From: Chryseobacterium indologenes
Lineage (GTDB): Bacteria; Bacteroidota; Bacteroidia; Flavobacteriales; Weeksellaceae
Length of the DNA: 64,000 nucleotides
Assembly: GCA_016025055.1 (NCBI GenBank)
Contig: CP065590.1
Location: 868,001-932,000, forward strand
Direction of reading: 5' to 3'
Shown: positions 46,552-56,900 of the stretch, in pieces
Position numbering within the stretch: position 1 is the first letter of the stretch
How the letters are laid out: each line of letters starts with the position of its first letter
Made by a program: the position numbers and the translations under genes
Notes under the pieces: model-generated
What the model was told of the DNA's origin: nothing
Database searches by the model: none
What the model saw: the letters and a program-made list of their open reading frames with translations, nothing else

Positions 46552-46610
46552 TAATGACAGCAACAATGATCGTCGGCGCTCTGCTGATAAAAAGATTGTT
46601 GCTGTCATTA
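46552..46610. repeat. 16-bp perfect inverted repeat
   Basis: TAATGACAGCAACAAT (46552-46567) and its exact complement (46595-46610) flank a 27-nt GC-richer loop in the gap between the outer-membrane protein and the GreA/B-like gene. It may be the terminator of the outer-membrane gene, but there is no clear U-tract and the loop is long. Confidence 0.6.
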
Positions 46611-46644
46611 TAGTGTTATTTTTTAATTGTAACAAAGATAGAAC

Positions 46645-47289
46645 TTAAAAACGGAATGTAACGACTCCGCTTAACGAAACTCTTGTCAGACCTTCTTTTT
46701 GGTTATCCGGCAGGTCTAAAGTTTGTCCGTTAATCTTCATTTTACTTAATGTTCCTGCGGTTATACTCAGTTTTGGTCCGATAAAAATATTATCAGACAA
46801 AGCATATTGATATCCGAAGCCAGCATCCAGCCCCAGATTGGAACCGGTACCTTTGACATTTCCTGTTTTGGTTGTATAGGAAATAACACCTATTGCCGCA
46901 TCAAGAAACAATTTGTGGTTGGTGGGCTCATTGTAGTTGGAATACATGATGGATGGTCCAATGAAAGTAATATTATCATGTGTACTTACGGGAAAAGAAA
47001 AATAATTTCCTTGAGAATCACGGGTTGATAATATTCCGTTACTTGAAGCACTGTAATTGGAAAACTTTAATCCGATTCCGATATTGTTGATGTGATAGTA
47101 AGCAGAAAGATCAAAGTGAAGGCCGCTTTTTAAGCCTTTGATATAATCTTTTTCTTGTTTTGAAAAACCAGAAGGTGTTTCAGCGACTCTCCATCCGTAT
47201 CCTACCGATGGGATAAATGAAAATTTTCGTTGGGCAAAAGAAAGTAAGGAAGTCGAAATAGCTCCCAATAGCATTAGTTTTTTCATCAT
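46645..47289 (-). CDS. Outer-membrane beta-barrel protein
   Basis: A 214-residue secreted protein. The signal peptide begins at MMKKLMLLGAISTSLLSFAQ (start 47289 or the next ATG at 47286); an upstream in-frame start would destroy it. The body is strand-rich (FSFIPSVGYGWRVAE, GIGLKFSNYSAS, ITFIGPSIMYSNY, KLFLDAAIGVISY, LGLDAGFGYQY, GPKLSITAGTL) and ends with SLSGVVTFRF, a terminal-phenylalanine signal for BAM insertion. Function unknown. Confidence 0.82.
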   Translation of the reverse strand: MMKKLMLLGAISTSLLSFAQRKFSFIPSVGYGWRVAETPSGFSKQEKDYIKGLKSGLHFDLSAYYHINNIGIGLKFSNYSASSNGILSTRDSQGNYFSFPVSTHDNITFIGPSIMYSNYNEPTNHKLFLDAAIGVISYTTKTGNVKGTGSNLGLDAGFGYQYALSDNIFIGPKLSITAGTLSKMKINGQTLDLPDNQKEGLTRVSLSGVVTFRF

Positions 47290-47334
47290 TTTGAATTTTT
47301 GCGAAAAGATAAGACTTTTCATGAAAACAGACCA

Positions 47335-47727
47335 TTAAAATTTAAATCTTCTGTTTTCCTTTTTATCGGAAAGTTTCTTTTTACTATCTAGTCTTTTTTG
47401 CTTTTGTGCCTTGGAAGGTTTTGTTGCGGTTCTCTTTTTAGGAACAATCAATGCTTTTTGTACGATCTCTGTTATTTTTTCAATGGCTTTATTTTTATTC
47501 ATCAGCTGGGTTCTGCTTTCAGAAACCGTCAGAAACAGGAACCCGTCAGCATTGATTCTGTTTTTTAATTTATTTTGGATCAATACCTTTTCATCTTCAT
47601 TAAAAAATTCTGATGCCTGAACATTCCAAAGTACAGTAACAGCAGTTTCTACTTTATTGACATTCTGCCCGCCAGCTCCGCTGCTTCTGGAAGTTTTAAA
47701 ACTGAGTTCTTTTGAAAAATTTTTCAT
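47335..47727 (-). CDS. arfB: Alternative ribosome-rescue factor / peptidyl-tRNA hydrolase ArfB
   Basis: A 130-residue release-factor-like protein with the catalytic GAGGQNVNK motif (residues 17-25) and a basic C-terminal tail (KKRTATKPSKAQKQKRLDSKKK) that enters the empty mRNA channel of stalled ribosomes. It hydrolyses peptidyl-tRNA on ribosomes lacking a stop codon. Length and order match YaeJ/ICT1. Confidence 0.93.
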   Translation of the reverse strand: MKNFSKELSFKTSRSSGAGGQNVNKVETAVTVLWNVQASEFFNEDEKVLIQNKLKNRINADGFLFLTVSESRTQLMNKNKAIEKITEIVQKALIVPKKRTATKPSKAQKQKRLDSKKKLSDKKENRRFKF

Positions 47728-47773
47728 ACTATAAAATTGTGATCACAGAAATCAAATAGCCGGTGTTTACCTA

Positions 47774-48799
47774 TTAATTCCTATTTATCATTTTATGGAG
47801 TTCTATTCTGTTCACTTTTCCGTTGGGAGTTCTTGGAATCTCACTGGTAAAAATAATTTCTTTGGGTTTATGGAAACTTTTTTCAAAAGGAATTTCTGAA
47901 ATTTTCTTCATAAGAGATTCTGATTCCTCTCCTTCTATGATCAACATCAATTTCTGACCCAAACTTTCGTCTTTTATCCCAATAAATACGGCTTCATTTG
48001 GAATTTCTTTTTTAACTAAGGCTTCCAGTGTTTCGGGAAAAATTTTCGCACCACCTGAGTTGATCACATTATCAATCCTCCCTAAAAACCTGAATTGATT
48101 ATTATTTTTAATTTCAACTAAATCATTAGTTTGTAAAACCTCGTCATTAACTTTGGGAGCAAATATAGTAAGACATTCCCTTTCATCTAATGAAACCGAA
48201 ACATTTTGAAAAGCGGTGAAATAATCTTCCGGTTCCGGCATGAGCTGTCTTAAGGCAATATGAGAAAGTGTTTCTGACATGCCGTAGGTTTCAAAGATAC
48301 GGTTTGAAGGGCCAAGGTTCCTATGGATAATTTTGTCTTTAAGGCTTTCCGAAACAGCAGCTCCTCCAATAATAAGATTTTTAATGAGATAAAGTTTATC
48401 TAATGAGTTTTCGACCTGGAGTGGAGTCATGGCACAAAAATCGATCTCATCTTCCAGATTTTTAACAGGATTCAAAGAGGGATCTGTGATTATTAATCTT
48501 AATTTTCTTTCTATTGAACGTACTACCATCATTTTTCCGGAGATATATTCTACTGGCAGGCATAGCAAGGCTGTATCTCCTTCTTTTAATCCTAAAAAAT
48601 TGCAGGTCATTACTGCAGAATTGAGCATTTTGCTTTTCTCAATGTCAAAGATTTTAGGGATACCGGTAGAACCGGAAGTCTGAACTTTAACCGTTTCCCC
48701 ATCAGTAAGCCAATCTTTTAAAAAAGATTCAACTTTTTTTTCAAATTCCGTATTGAAATATAATGTATTAATATTGAGATTATTGAAGTCTATCAGCAT
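47774..48799 (-). CDS. menE: AMP-binding acid-CoA ligase, MenE-like
   Basis: A 341-residue adenylate-forming enzyme, short for its superfamily. The P-loop is VQTSGSTGIPK, motif A4-A5 is FETYGMSETLSH, and the C-terminal region has LGRIDNVINSGGAKIFPETLE and the catalytic lysine in PRTPNGKVNR. Compact ligases of this type in Bacteroidota act as o-succinylbenzoate-CoA ligase in menaquinone synthesis; no other men genes are in the window, so the assignment rests on size and motifs. Confidence 0.82.
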   Translation of the reverse strand: MLIDFNNLNINTLYFNTEFEKKVESFLKDWLTDGETVKVQTSGSTGIPKIFDIEKSKMLNSAVMTCNFLGLKEGDTALLCLPVEYISGKMMVVRSIERKLRLIITDPSLNPVKNLEDEIDFCAMTPLQVENSLDKLYLIKNLIIGGAAVSESLKDKIIHRNLGPSNRIFETYGMSETLSHIALRQLMPEPEDYFTAFQNVSVSLDERECLTIFAPKVNDEVLQTNDLVEIKNNNQFRFLGRIDNVINSGGAKIFPETLEALVKKEIPNEAVFIGIKDESLGQKLMLIIEGEESESLMKKISEIPFEKSFHKPKEIIFTSEIPRTPNGKVNRIELHKMINRN

Positions 48800-48851
48800 G
48801 TTTTCGGTAAATAAATTCTACAGTAAATTTAAAAAAAAAATCAAAAAGTTC

Positions 48852-48881
48852 TTGTATGTAAAGAAAAAAGCTGTAAATTTG
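48852..48881 (+). promoter_or_regulatory. tRNA-Gln promoter
   Basis: TTG (48852-48854) and TAAATTTG (48874-48881) separated by 19 nt, the Bacteroidota consensus, 18 bp upstream of the tRNA. The string TAAATTTGCACC is identical to that before dusB. Confidence 0.75.
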
Positions 48882-48899
48882 CACCACTAAAACAAACAG

Positions 48900-48970
48900 A
48901 GACTCATGGTGTAGCGGTAACACTACTGATTTTGGTTCAGTCATCTGGGGTTCGAATCCCTGTGAGTCTA
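48900..48970 (+). tRNA. tRNA-Gln (anticodon TTG)
   Basis: A 71-nt cloverleaf: acceptor AGACTCA / TGAGTCT, anticodon stem ACTGA / TCAGT with loop TTTTGGT and anticodon TTG at 48932-48934, T-arm around GGTTCGAATCC, discriminator A at 48970. CCA is not encoded and must be added post-transcriptionally. Confidence 0.98.
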
Positions 48971-48971
48971 C

Positions 48972-49010
48972 AAAAACCATCCTTTTTCAAGGATGGTTTT
49001 TTGTTTTTTA
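48972..49010 (+). terminator. Terminator after tRNA-Gln
   Basis: Stem AAAAACCATCC / GGATGGTTTTT with T6 and a second T-run. Confidence 0.85.
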
Positions 49011-49657
49011 ATTGAATGTTTTTTCATTCTGAAATCTTATTTTATTAACATTTTGATAAAAAGAAAGTTGGTCAATCTGAAGAGAAAAAGGGTTTTGTCT
49101 TTTAAATCTCTAAGCTGTATTCTAAAGTTTTACAAAACGCAAAGGCAGGATGCAAGTGTTTATTGATGAGGGAGCTAAGAAAGCGACAAAGTCGCTGATG
49201 AAGCTTTATGGATATGCATGCGCTTAGAAAGAATCAATGAAGTTGGTTCCACCCTTTGCTTCCCTAACATAATTAGAAAGAATAGAGAAACCTTTGCGTT
49301 ATATTTAAATGATATAGGCATGAATATTCCAACCTCACCAGACTGATCCTCCAAATATTATTTTTATAAATCACAATAACATATTCAGAATATTTTAATT
49401 AGTACTTCGGAATACTTCAAGTAATCGCATTGTTTTTAAATACGGTCATAAAGTGTATCAAGCTTATTCCATTAGTAAAGAAATAAAACCATCACTATAT
49501 GGAATACATATATGCATTTTCAAGCTATAAAATTAACACTTAAAACCTTGTCATCAATAGCATGTTGTAATATAAAATGATTCTGAAGCGTATTTTATCA
49601 TCAGCAAAAAAATCTCACCCTATTTATTGACTACTATTGCTATTCATGGGATAAGTC
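49011..49657. other. Gene-free region before the toxin locus
   Basis: 647 bp with no supported gene, RNA or repeat on either strand. It may mark the left border of the RHS locus. Confidence 0.55.
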
Positions 49658-49663
49658 AAAAAA

Positions 49664-49690
49664 ATCCGCCTCAAAAATTTGAGGCGGATC
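49664..49690 (-). terminator. Terminator, copy 1 of the RHS-locus terminator
   Basis: CCGCCTCAAA / TTTGAGGCGG hairpin, identical to the one at 59606-59632. It is part of the 262-bp duplicated block described for the lipoprotein remnant. Confidence 0.85.
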
Positions 49691-49728
49691 ACTATTTATC
49701 TGATCATAAGAATGTTTTCAGAATTTAA

Positions 49729-49919
49729 TTATTCTTCAATTTTAAATTGTTTCTTGTCCGGAGGGACAACTTCTATGACAACCTGCTGGTTATTTTTTAA
49801 TTCTCCTTTTTTATACTCATCTGAACCAAATGCATGATTGGCTCCGAAAGTCATAAAACTGTATCTCTCATCTTTACTGAGATTAAGTTTTACTACTCCT
49901 GAAGAATCTGTATAATATT
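49729..49919 (-). pseudogene. Remnant of the immunity-like lipoprotein gene
   Basis: Block 49658-49919 is almost identical to 59600-59861: no gaps and 4 mismatches in about 262 bp by eye. It encodes the last 62 residues of the intact lipoprotein (from YYTDSSGVV to QFKIEE and the stop); the three coding differences are all synonymous. Just upstream, identity drops sharply, protein resemblance continues only for a few residues (QYxxxxxYY), and an in-frame stop follows, so no signal peptide or lipobox remains. It lies beyond the first RHS cassette and is best read as an orphan immunity remnant. Confidence 0.85.
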
Positions 49920-50037
49920 TAGCTAAGTGACTATATTGTCATGGAAAACAATCATCAAAATAGCATTACTCCAATAATTGATAATAATTTCGCTTTCATA
50001 ATTTTGAGTTTTTCAGAATGCAATTTAACTTTTTTAT

Positions 50038-50059
50038 AAAATCATATTAATATGATTTT
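50038..50059. repeat. Perfect 22-bp AT palindrome, copy 1
   Basis: AAAATCATATT followed by its exact complement. A one-base variant of the same palindrome lies upstream of the fibre-like gene at 59478-59498, in the -33 region of that promoter. Confidence 0.6.
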
Positions 50060-50162
50060 AATTATTTTTGTTAAAAAACAAAAACCCACCTCATAAGATG
50101 GGTTATATTATTCCTGCTAACTACCTATAGAAGTTTTTTCTAATTTGTCTTAAATAAACAAA

Positions 50163-50192
50163 GAAGCTATCCCCTTTACGGCGGATAGCTTC
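50163..50192 (-). terminator. Terminator after the membrane immunity candidate
   Basis: Stem GAAGCTATCC / GGATAGCTTC with a 10-nt loop and a moderately U-rich minus-strand tail. Confidence 0.7.
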
Positions 50193-50257
50193 TAAGTGTT
50201 AAGGTATAAGAAATATTATTTAATTAGATACATTTTTTTAATTATCCACATATTGAT

Positions 50258-50929
50258 TTAATGTAAAAGCATAGGAATAATAAATAAATATATGACTGCA
50301 AAAATGACAATACCAATTGTAGCACTGTATATTCTATACTTCATCTGTTTATCAAAAATCTGATCCCATAAAAAACTTATCAGTAAAAAATTAATAAGCA
50401 TTTTAAAAGCAATTTTAAATGTTAATCCCGAGTATCTGTTTTTTGAATAGCCACTCAGATTTTCAATAATAAAATTATTTATAAGATCTGAAAAATAAGT
50501 ATTATATAATAAAATAGCTATAAAAGCGGCAATGAGATATGTGATGATTAAAAAGATACTTTTGGGCTTTACCTGATTTACTTTGTTCAAATTAATAAAA
50601 AGTAAAATACCGCCAATGATCGGGTTAATAACGGTTGAAGCCAATACAATATCATTTTTAGAGAAAAGAATAGGGTATTTTTCAGTTTCAGAACTGGTTT
50701 CCAGAATATTCTGATCTACTTTAAAGTGATCATTTTCCTGACGCTCTTTATAAGCGATAAGTTCTTCTATTCTTTTTATCTCTTCATCTGAAAACTGCAC
50801 ATTTCTTTCAGTTTCTAATATCTCATAAGCATACTTTACGGCCAGAGACACATACTTACTATCTTTATTTACATATTGTAATAAACCTGATGTAGGTAAT
50901 TTTCTTAATACTTCTTTTTTAACTTCCAT
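50258..50929 (-). CDS. Membrane protein, candidate immunity to RHS toxin 1
   Basis: A 223-residue protein with a soluble, charged N-terminal half (about 1-95) and four predicted transmembrane helices (IVLASTVINPIIGGILLFI, SIFLIITYLIAAFIAILLY, IAFKMLINFLLISFLW, SATIGIVIFAVIYLFIIPML). Its start lies 2 nt after the stop of the RHS gene, the normal place for an immunity gene in polymorphic toxin operons. No family recognised. A membrane-embedded immunity protein would fit a toxin that attacks the membrane. The link is by position only. Confidence 0.65.
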   Translation of the reverse strand: MEVKKEVLRKLPTSGLLQYVNKDSKYVSLAVKYAYEILETERNVQFSDEEIKRIEELIAYKERQENDHFKVDQNILETSSETEKYPILFSKNDIVLASTVINPIIGGILLFINLNKVNQVKPKSIFLIITYLIAAFIAILLYNTYFSDLINNFIIENLSGYSKNRYSGLTFKIAFKMLINFLLISFLWDQIFDKQMKYRIYSATIGIVIFAVIYLFIIPMLLH

Positions 50930-50931
50930 TT

Positions 50932-53900
50932 TTAAAATCCTCTATGCATATTATAAACAGCTTGCCTCTGTATGTAACCACCAAAACGAGTCATAAAGTT
51001 ATCAAAATATTTAATAGCTCTAAAATACGTTTGATCCATATAGAATCCGATTCCTATTCCAACAGCAGCTCCAACCCAGCCTCCTACTGTAGCACCATAC
51101 TCGGCACCAACAGCTGTTGCTGCCAAACTACCAAAATGTGCTGTAATAAGACCTTTAGAAGTGGTTTTAACAAATCTGAATTTAAATTCATTTTTAGTGA
51201 TTCCGTTAAACTGAGTCAATTTGTGATCATAATAAATAGTACCACCCATTTCTAAATAATCAAGGGCACTTACTTTTAAATTTTTTCCGAGAGGCGTTTT
51301 TTCCACCCAGTTATCTAAAATTTTACCTAATCCTGTTTCTTCAAGCATATCTTTTGTTAATGAAGTACCGGATTTAATCTGTTCTAGCTGCTTTCTCTGA
51401 GCAGGAGTTAATTTGCTGATAATTTTATCATCATCGTCATCATCTCCAAAGCCAAACGGATTCTGATCGTGCATGGTATGATTTAATCCGGCAACAATTC
51501 CTCCAATAATAGCGCCCTGCCAGAAGTTTCCGCCAGCAAGCTCCGATCCTATTCCACCGGAGATGGCTCCAAATAGTATCTGACCAGCTGCTTTTTGTGC
51601 AAAATCTTTCGCAATAGCTCCAAATGCTGCTGCTCCTAAGCTTCCTAAGAAACCTGATGCTGCTGAAGCCAGAAAGTTTTCTCCCTGTACAGAACTTAAG
51701 ATCCCTTGTGCAATAGCGTGCGTGCCCGCCTGAATCATCACAAAACCGATTTGTCCAACAGTTTCTTTAATCATTTGCGCGGCCGCTGTAATACATCCGC
51801 CTGCACCGGAGAATAAACTCCCTATTCCAAAGGTAACAGCTCCTGATATGGCTCCGGTAAAGGTGGCCTTAAAGGCTCCCAGTAAATTCCATTGATCAAA
51901 ATTACCAGTGACAGCCAGACTTAACGTATATGCCGCCAGTCCTACAGCTGCTCCAATAATAATAGCTTTTACAATAGCTGCCATAGAAATTGCAAATAAC
52001 GTTACAAGTTCCTCCCCTGTAGGGTCATTAAACATTAAAGGATTATTCAATACATATCCATATTTGTTGTAGTTCTGTGTATTGGTCGGATCCTGAATAT
52101 TTTCATCTGCATTTAAGAATCTTCTTAATAACGGATCATACAATCTGCCGTTCATGTGAATAATTCCTACTTCTGCAAAATGTTCGTGGCTAGTATAGCC
52201 TCTTTCCAATAATAAGGAAGCAGCATTGATAATATTTTTATCTGTGATAATAGCTCCTGTACCTATCTGTAAATGAGTAAAATTACCCCAAGCGTCGAAA
52301 TGTCTCTGCTCTAATTTATTTCCTGCCTCATCACTGATGGCTAGGATACTTCCAAGATAATCTTTATGCAAGAATTTATATGAGCCTCCGGTTTCATTAT
52401 AGTTTTTCAAATAAACAATGTTACTTTCATATGGTGTTCCTCCGATATAAAGAACATGTTTCTCTTTACCGGTTGTGTTATCTTTTACCACTTCAAAGCT
52501 TCCGTCTTCACTGTAAAACTTTGTAAACTTCCCATCGCTGTCTGCCGAGAAATTTCCTCCAAAGGTAACTCGTTGTCTCATTTTTGTAAGACCATACTGA
52601 AAGGCTACATCTCCTTTTTCTCCATCAATAAATACCGGGTCATTATTCTCATTATAAACTACAGTTTGAATCAGGTCATTATTATAATTCTGAGTTCCGG
52701 CCGCATTTAATGTCATTCCTGTTGGTTGATAGATCTTAGCAGTATTTCCATATTTTATGATACCTACCTGATCATTTTCCAGGATTCTTCCTTTGGCGTC
52801 GTAAACATTTCGGTTATTAGGTTTAGTCCCTGTTACAGGATCTGTCCAGCTTACCAGTCTGTTATTGTCGTCATAGGTGAATTCTTCAATGATATTAAAA
52901 TCACCTGTAGTTCTTCTGCTTTTCAGCTCATTTCTTACTCCATCGAAAGTATATCCTAAATCCAGAATTCCTGATTTAACCTGTGAAGAATGATTTACTT
53001 TTGTTAAGAATCCATTAACATCATAAGTATTACCAATAACAGCTGCCCCTAGCTTGGCACTAAGAATCTGCCCTCTTTCATTGGTATCTTTCAATTCCCA
53101 TAAGATCTTTCCTGAATTTTTATCTTTGATCTGATACAATTCCCCGTTCCAGTCATTATAGACATTTTCAACATTTACTTTTGTCAGTACTCCTGAAGAG
53201 TATAAGCTTTTTTCGTAAGAAACAATCCTATCTTTTTCATCATAAGTAATTCCTTTCTGGATAAAATACTTATCGTTACTGCTTTCCGATGTAGCCAAAA
53301 GTCTTCCCTGTGGATCATATGTTGCTGTAGAACCATATGTTTTCCCTTTTGAAGTTCCATTTTTGGAAATTACCCTTCCTTTATTATCATAGGTATACGT
53401 AATGGTTTTATCGGTAGCCTGGCCCCCATCGACGGTAGAGATTTCTTTTTGTGTAATAAGCTGACCGAAGTTATTGTAAGTAAATTCTTTAGTTCCTTTT
53501 GGACTGATGGTTTTCTTAGGCTGTCCAAATCCGTTGTATTCATATTTGTATACTCCGTTGGAAGGATCATTAAGTTCTGACTTACGCCCCCAATTGTCAT
53601 ATTTTGTAGTGACAATATTTTCAGCGTATTGTGCTTTAATTTGTTCTCCTACCGCATTGTATGAGAAGATAACAGTTCCACCTTTGTCTGTTGTAGAAAC
53701 TACTTTTCCTAATGCGTCTGTAGTTTTGGTAGTGGTTCTTCCATACCCGTTAACTTCTTTTACGGAAGTAATATTTCCAGAGATATAAGACTCCATTTTT
53801 TTTCCTGTAAATGAAGTAATAAGCCCCTGGCCATCAACCTTGGCTAATCCTGTAGTGGTAACCTTTGTAGGATAAACAGTATCATCGTAGGTATTAACAT

Positions 53901-56900
53901 TCCATTGAATATTAGCAGGCAATTCTTCTGATGCCTGATCAAAATAAGGCTCTGTTTCACGGATCTTTCTTCCTAATTTATCATATACGGTATATACTGC
54001 AATGTATTTATTAACTCCAAAAGCTTTTGTTACTTTTTTATATTCCTGACCAAGTTTGTTGGTATATTTCTTTGAAATATTTCCGTCAGCATCATATTGG
54101 ATAATTGCAATATTGGAATTAGTATCTCTTGTATATTGATAGGTGGTAGTACCTCCAAGATTGGTTTTAGATTTTAAGAGTTTTCCCCAACTATCGTAGG
54201 TATTTTCAAGGGTATTTCCAAGGGGATCGGTTTGTAATGTAATTTGCCCCCAATTGTTATAATCAATAGTGGTTTCCAATCCCAGGTTATCAGTTTTCTT
54301 AATAACGAATCTTCCTTTAGGATCATATACTGACATTGTAGTTTGTGTGATCGCATCTACACTGTTACCAACAACCTTTTTAACCACATTACCAAAGCCA
54401 TCATAATCATAAGTATTCAGGACATATTCGGAATTATCCCTGTTCCAGGTTTTAGATGATTTTAATAAGTTTCCATTGTATGTATATTCAACTTTTGCTG
54501 ACTTGGTATCTCCATAGGCCTGGATCTTATCTGTTTTGGATTTTGAGCGGCCAATGAAATAATCAGAATTTGTACCTGACGGATTATGATCATACTCGAA
54601 ATTCGAAGTTGTAATTCCATAATTATTATTGATGTTAGATACAACCTGTGCTGGAAGATAATAATCACCATAAGTAATCGTACTTGAATTGGTTACCCCT
54701 GTCAAAAATTCTTTAGTCAATGTAGTTTTAGGAACCCTTGCTGTGACAATTTTTGCTTTGTCTGCTCCACTATTTCCTGCAATGACCTGTCCGTTTAACA
54801 ACTCATCTTTCTGATAACTTATCGATTTAAAATTGAGAAGCTCATTGTTGTTTTCAGAAATATTTGTAGGGAATACCTTATTATCGTCATTGGTTTTGAT
54901 AGACCATTCTTTAAGGGTTACCCCATCATTTAAAGGATCTATTTCTGCTCCTGACCATATTTTGGTATTTTCAAAACCGTCTGCATACCAGGTAGAGCGG
55001 GCTGCCTGTCTGTATCCCATTACTCCTTTCCCGTGAAGATTTATAATCAGGTCCCTGTATTTGAAATCCTGTTTTCTTCCTTCCTCCTTAAGCTGGGTAA
55101 CAATAAAGTTTTGTGGCATATGTTCCACCTGAACATATGGATAGGTCTGAACTGTGGTTGGTTTATAAAACTTAGCTGTTGCTGTATCATTGGCGTCAAT
55201 TTCATTATATACAATTTCAGTCTTGATACCTCCTTGGTTAATGGCATAAATTCTTTCTCTGTTTTTTACATCATAATAGCTGTAACGATACAAGTGATTT
55301 TCAACCTTTACAAAAAAATGATTTTCTTCTTTATTGATACGAAGTGATACATTCATCGGAATCCAATGAGAATCAATTTCGGAGTACATATTCCATAAAT
55401 CTTCTTCGTATTTGGTTTCAAATTTGATATTCCCGTTGGCATCAACTCCCGTTGATTCCATAATTTTGAAACCTCTTCTAGAATCTATGTCCTTACAACA
55501 TTTGTGAGCTTTAAAAATCTGGGATTCAAAACGAACTAAATCACTCTTCCCGTCACCATTCAAATCTTTGGCGAAATGCCAGATGGCGGCCTGTCTCTGG
55601 TACGTTTGATCTACAATCTTAGGATCTTTCGTATAGGAAGAAAAATTATTAAAATCCTGTACTCTGAAGGTTAGTGCACTACTACCTGCAGGAAGTATTT
55701 GTCCCGGGTTCATGTATAATTTCCAGTTGGAAGTTTCAACTCCCTGAGGAACCATAAAGTCCATCTTACCATCTCCGTTGAAGTCTCCAAAAACCATCCC
55801 TGCTTTTTCTCCGTCAAAGCCAATATAATTGGTTTGCATTTCATACTTACCTTCACTATTAACTACAAAGAAATTGCTATTCACCCAGTTTCTTGTTACT
55901 TCCACCAAATTTTCCTTTCCGTCTCCATCAAAATCCATGGCGATTCCTTCTTTTAAAAGATCTCTTGGTCCGGATCCCACCAAATATGCATCATTTATTG
56001 ATGTATTAGGATTAAGGATATAAAAATCATATTGACTGGATGATTGTGGCTGAGTAGTACTTGGATCAGGAAATCCTATTTGTCCGGTTACAGGATCAAT
56101 AACCGGGCCGGTATAAGGGTATATAGTAGTCATGTTCTCTACCGAAAACAAAACTTCTGAAAGCCCGTCTCCGTTTACATCTACATCCCTGAATTCCTGA
56201 ACATAAGATTTTATTTCATAATAACCGTCCATAGGGTTATCTCTTGGCTGCACGTATGTTTTATCATATAATGATGAGGGAACCAACTTTGTCTGATTCA
56301 GAACGTATTGCGTGTTATCAAGAACATATTTATCAAATTTAATCTGATTGGATTCTACCTTATGGGTATACAAAGACTTCACCGGTCTCATCTTATCATT
56401 GGCCAAGGTAGCATTAATCGCTAAAGCACCTGTAAGGTTAAGATCGGAAACTTTTATCGGATTCGCTCCGAAGAAGTTATTATAGGTTATATATGTTCCT
56501 GCAACAGTACCTTCAATATAATCCCCTTCTCTTTCACAACGTCCATAATCATCGTAATCCAGACATTCATAATATCCATCTCTTGCTGTTTGATAATATA
56601 ATAAGTCCAGATTTCCGTCACCGTCAAAATCAGAAATATTCTTATTATCTAAATTCAAGTTATTGGAAATTTCATTCCCTTTAATCGTTGAATTATCAAT
56701 TTTTCTGTCAAACTTAATCGGATTGGCAGATTCTCCACTGGCATTGGTTTCCGTGATGGTATCTACAAACTGATAACTGGTGTTATTATTGGTATAGGCG
56801 ATTTTATAGCTTTTAAAAACCGAAGAATTTGCTTTAACAATAATTTCAGTCAGAAGTTTATCCTGATTATAATAATATCCCTGGTGATACGAAAGTTCCT

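Larger units (their letters stand above)
49920..50257. other. Intergenic region between immunity gene and remnant
   Basis: 338 bp. It contains degenerate sequence upstream of the lipoprotein remnant, a perfect 22-bp palindrome at 50038-50059, a small hairpin near 50085-50106, a terminator at 50163-50192 and a single isolated DnaA-box 9-mer at 50243-50251. No intact gene. Confidence 0.6.

Noticed and set aside
47290..47322. Upstream start for the outer-membrane protein
   Set aside because: It would place a charged extension before the signal peptide; ATG at 47289/47286 gives a normal signal.
50243..50251. Additional DnaA box as a seventh array member
   Set aside because: Only the 9-mer matches; the extended repeat does not, so a chance occurrence in AT-rich DNA is likely.
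52456..56684. Numerous short plus-strand frames opposite RHS gene 1
   Set aside because: Shadows of the minus-strand gene; no independent coding evidence.
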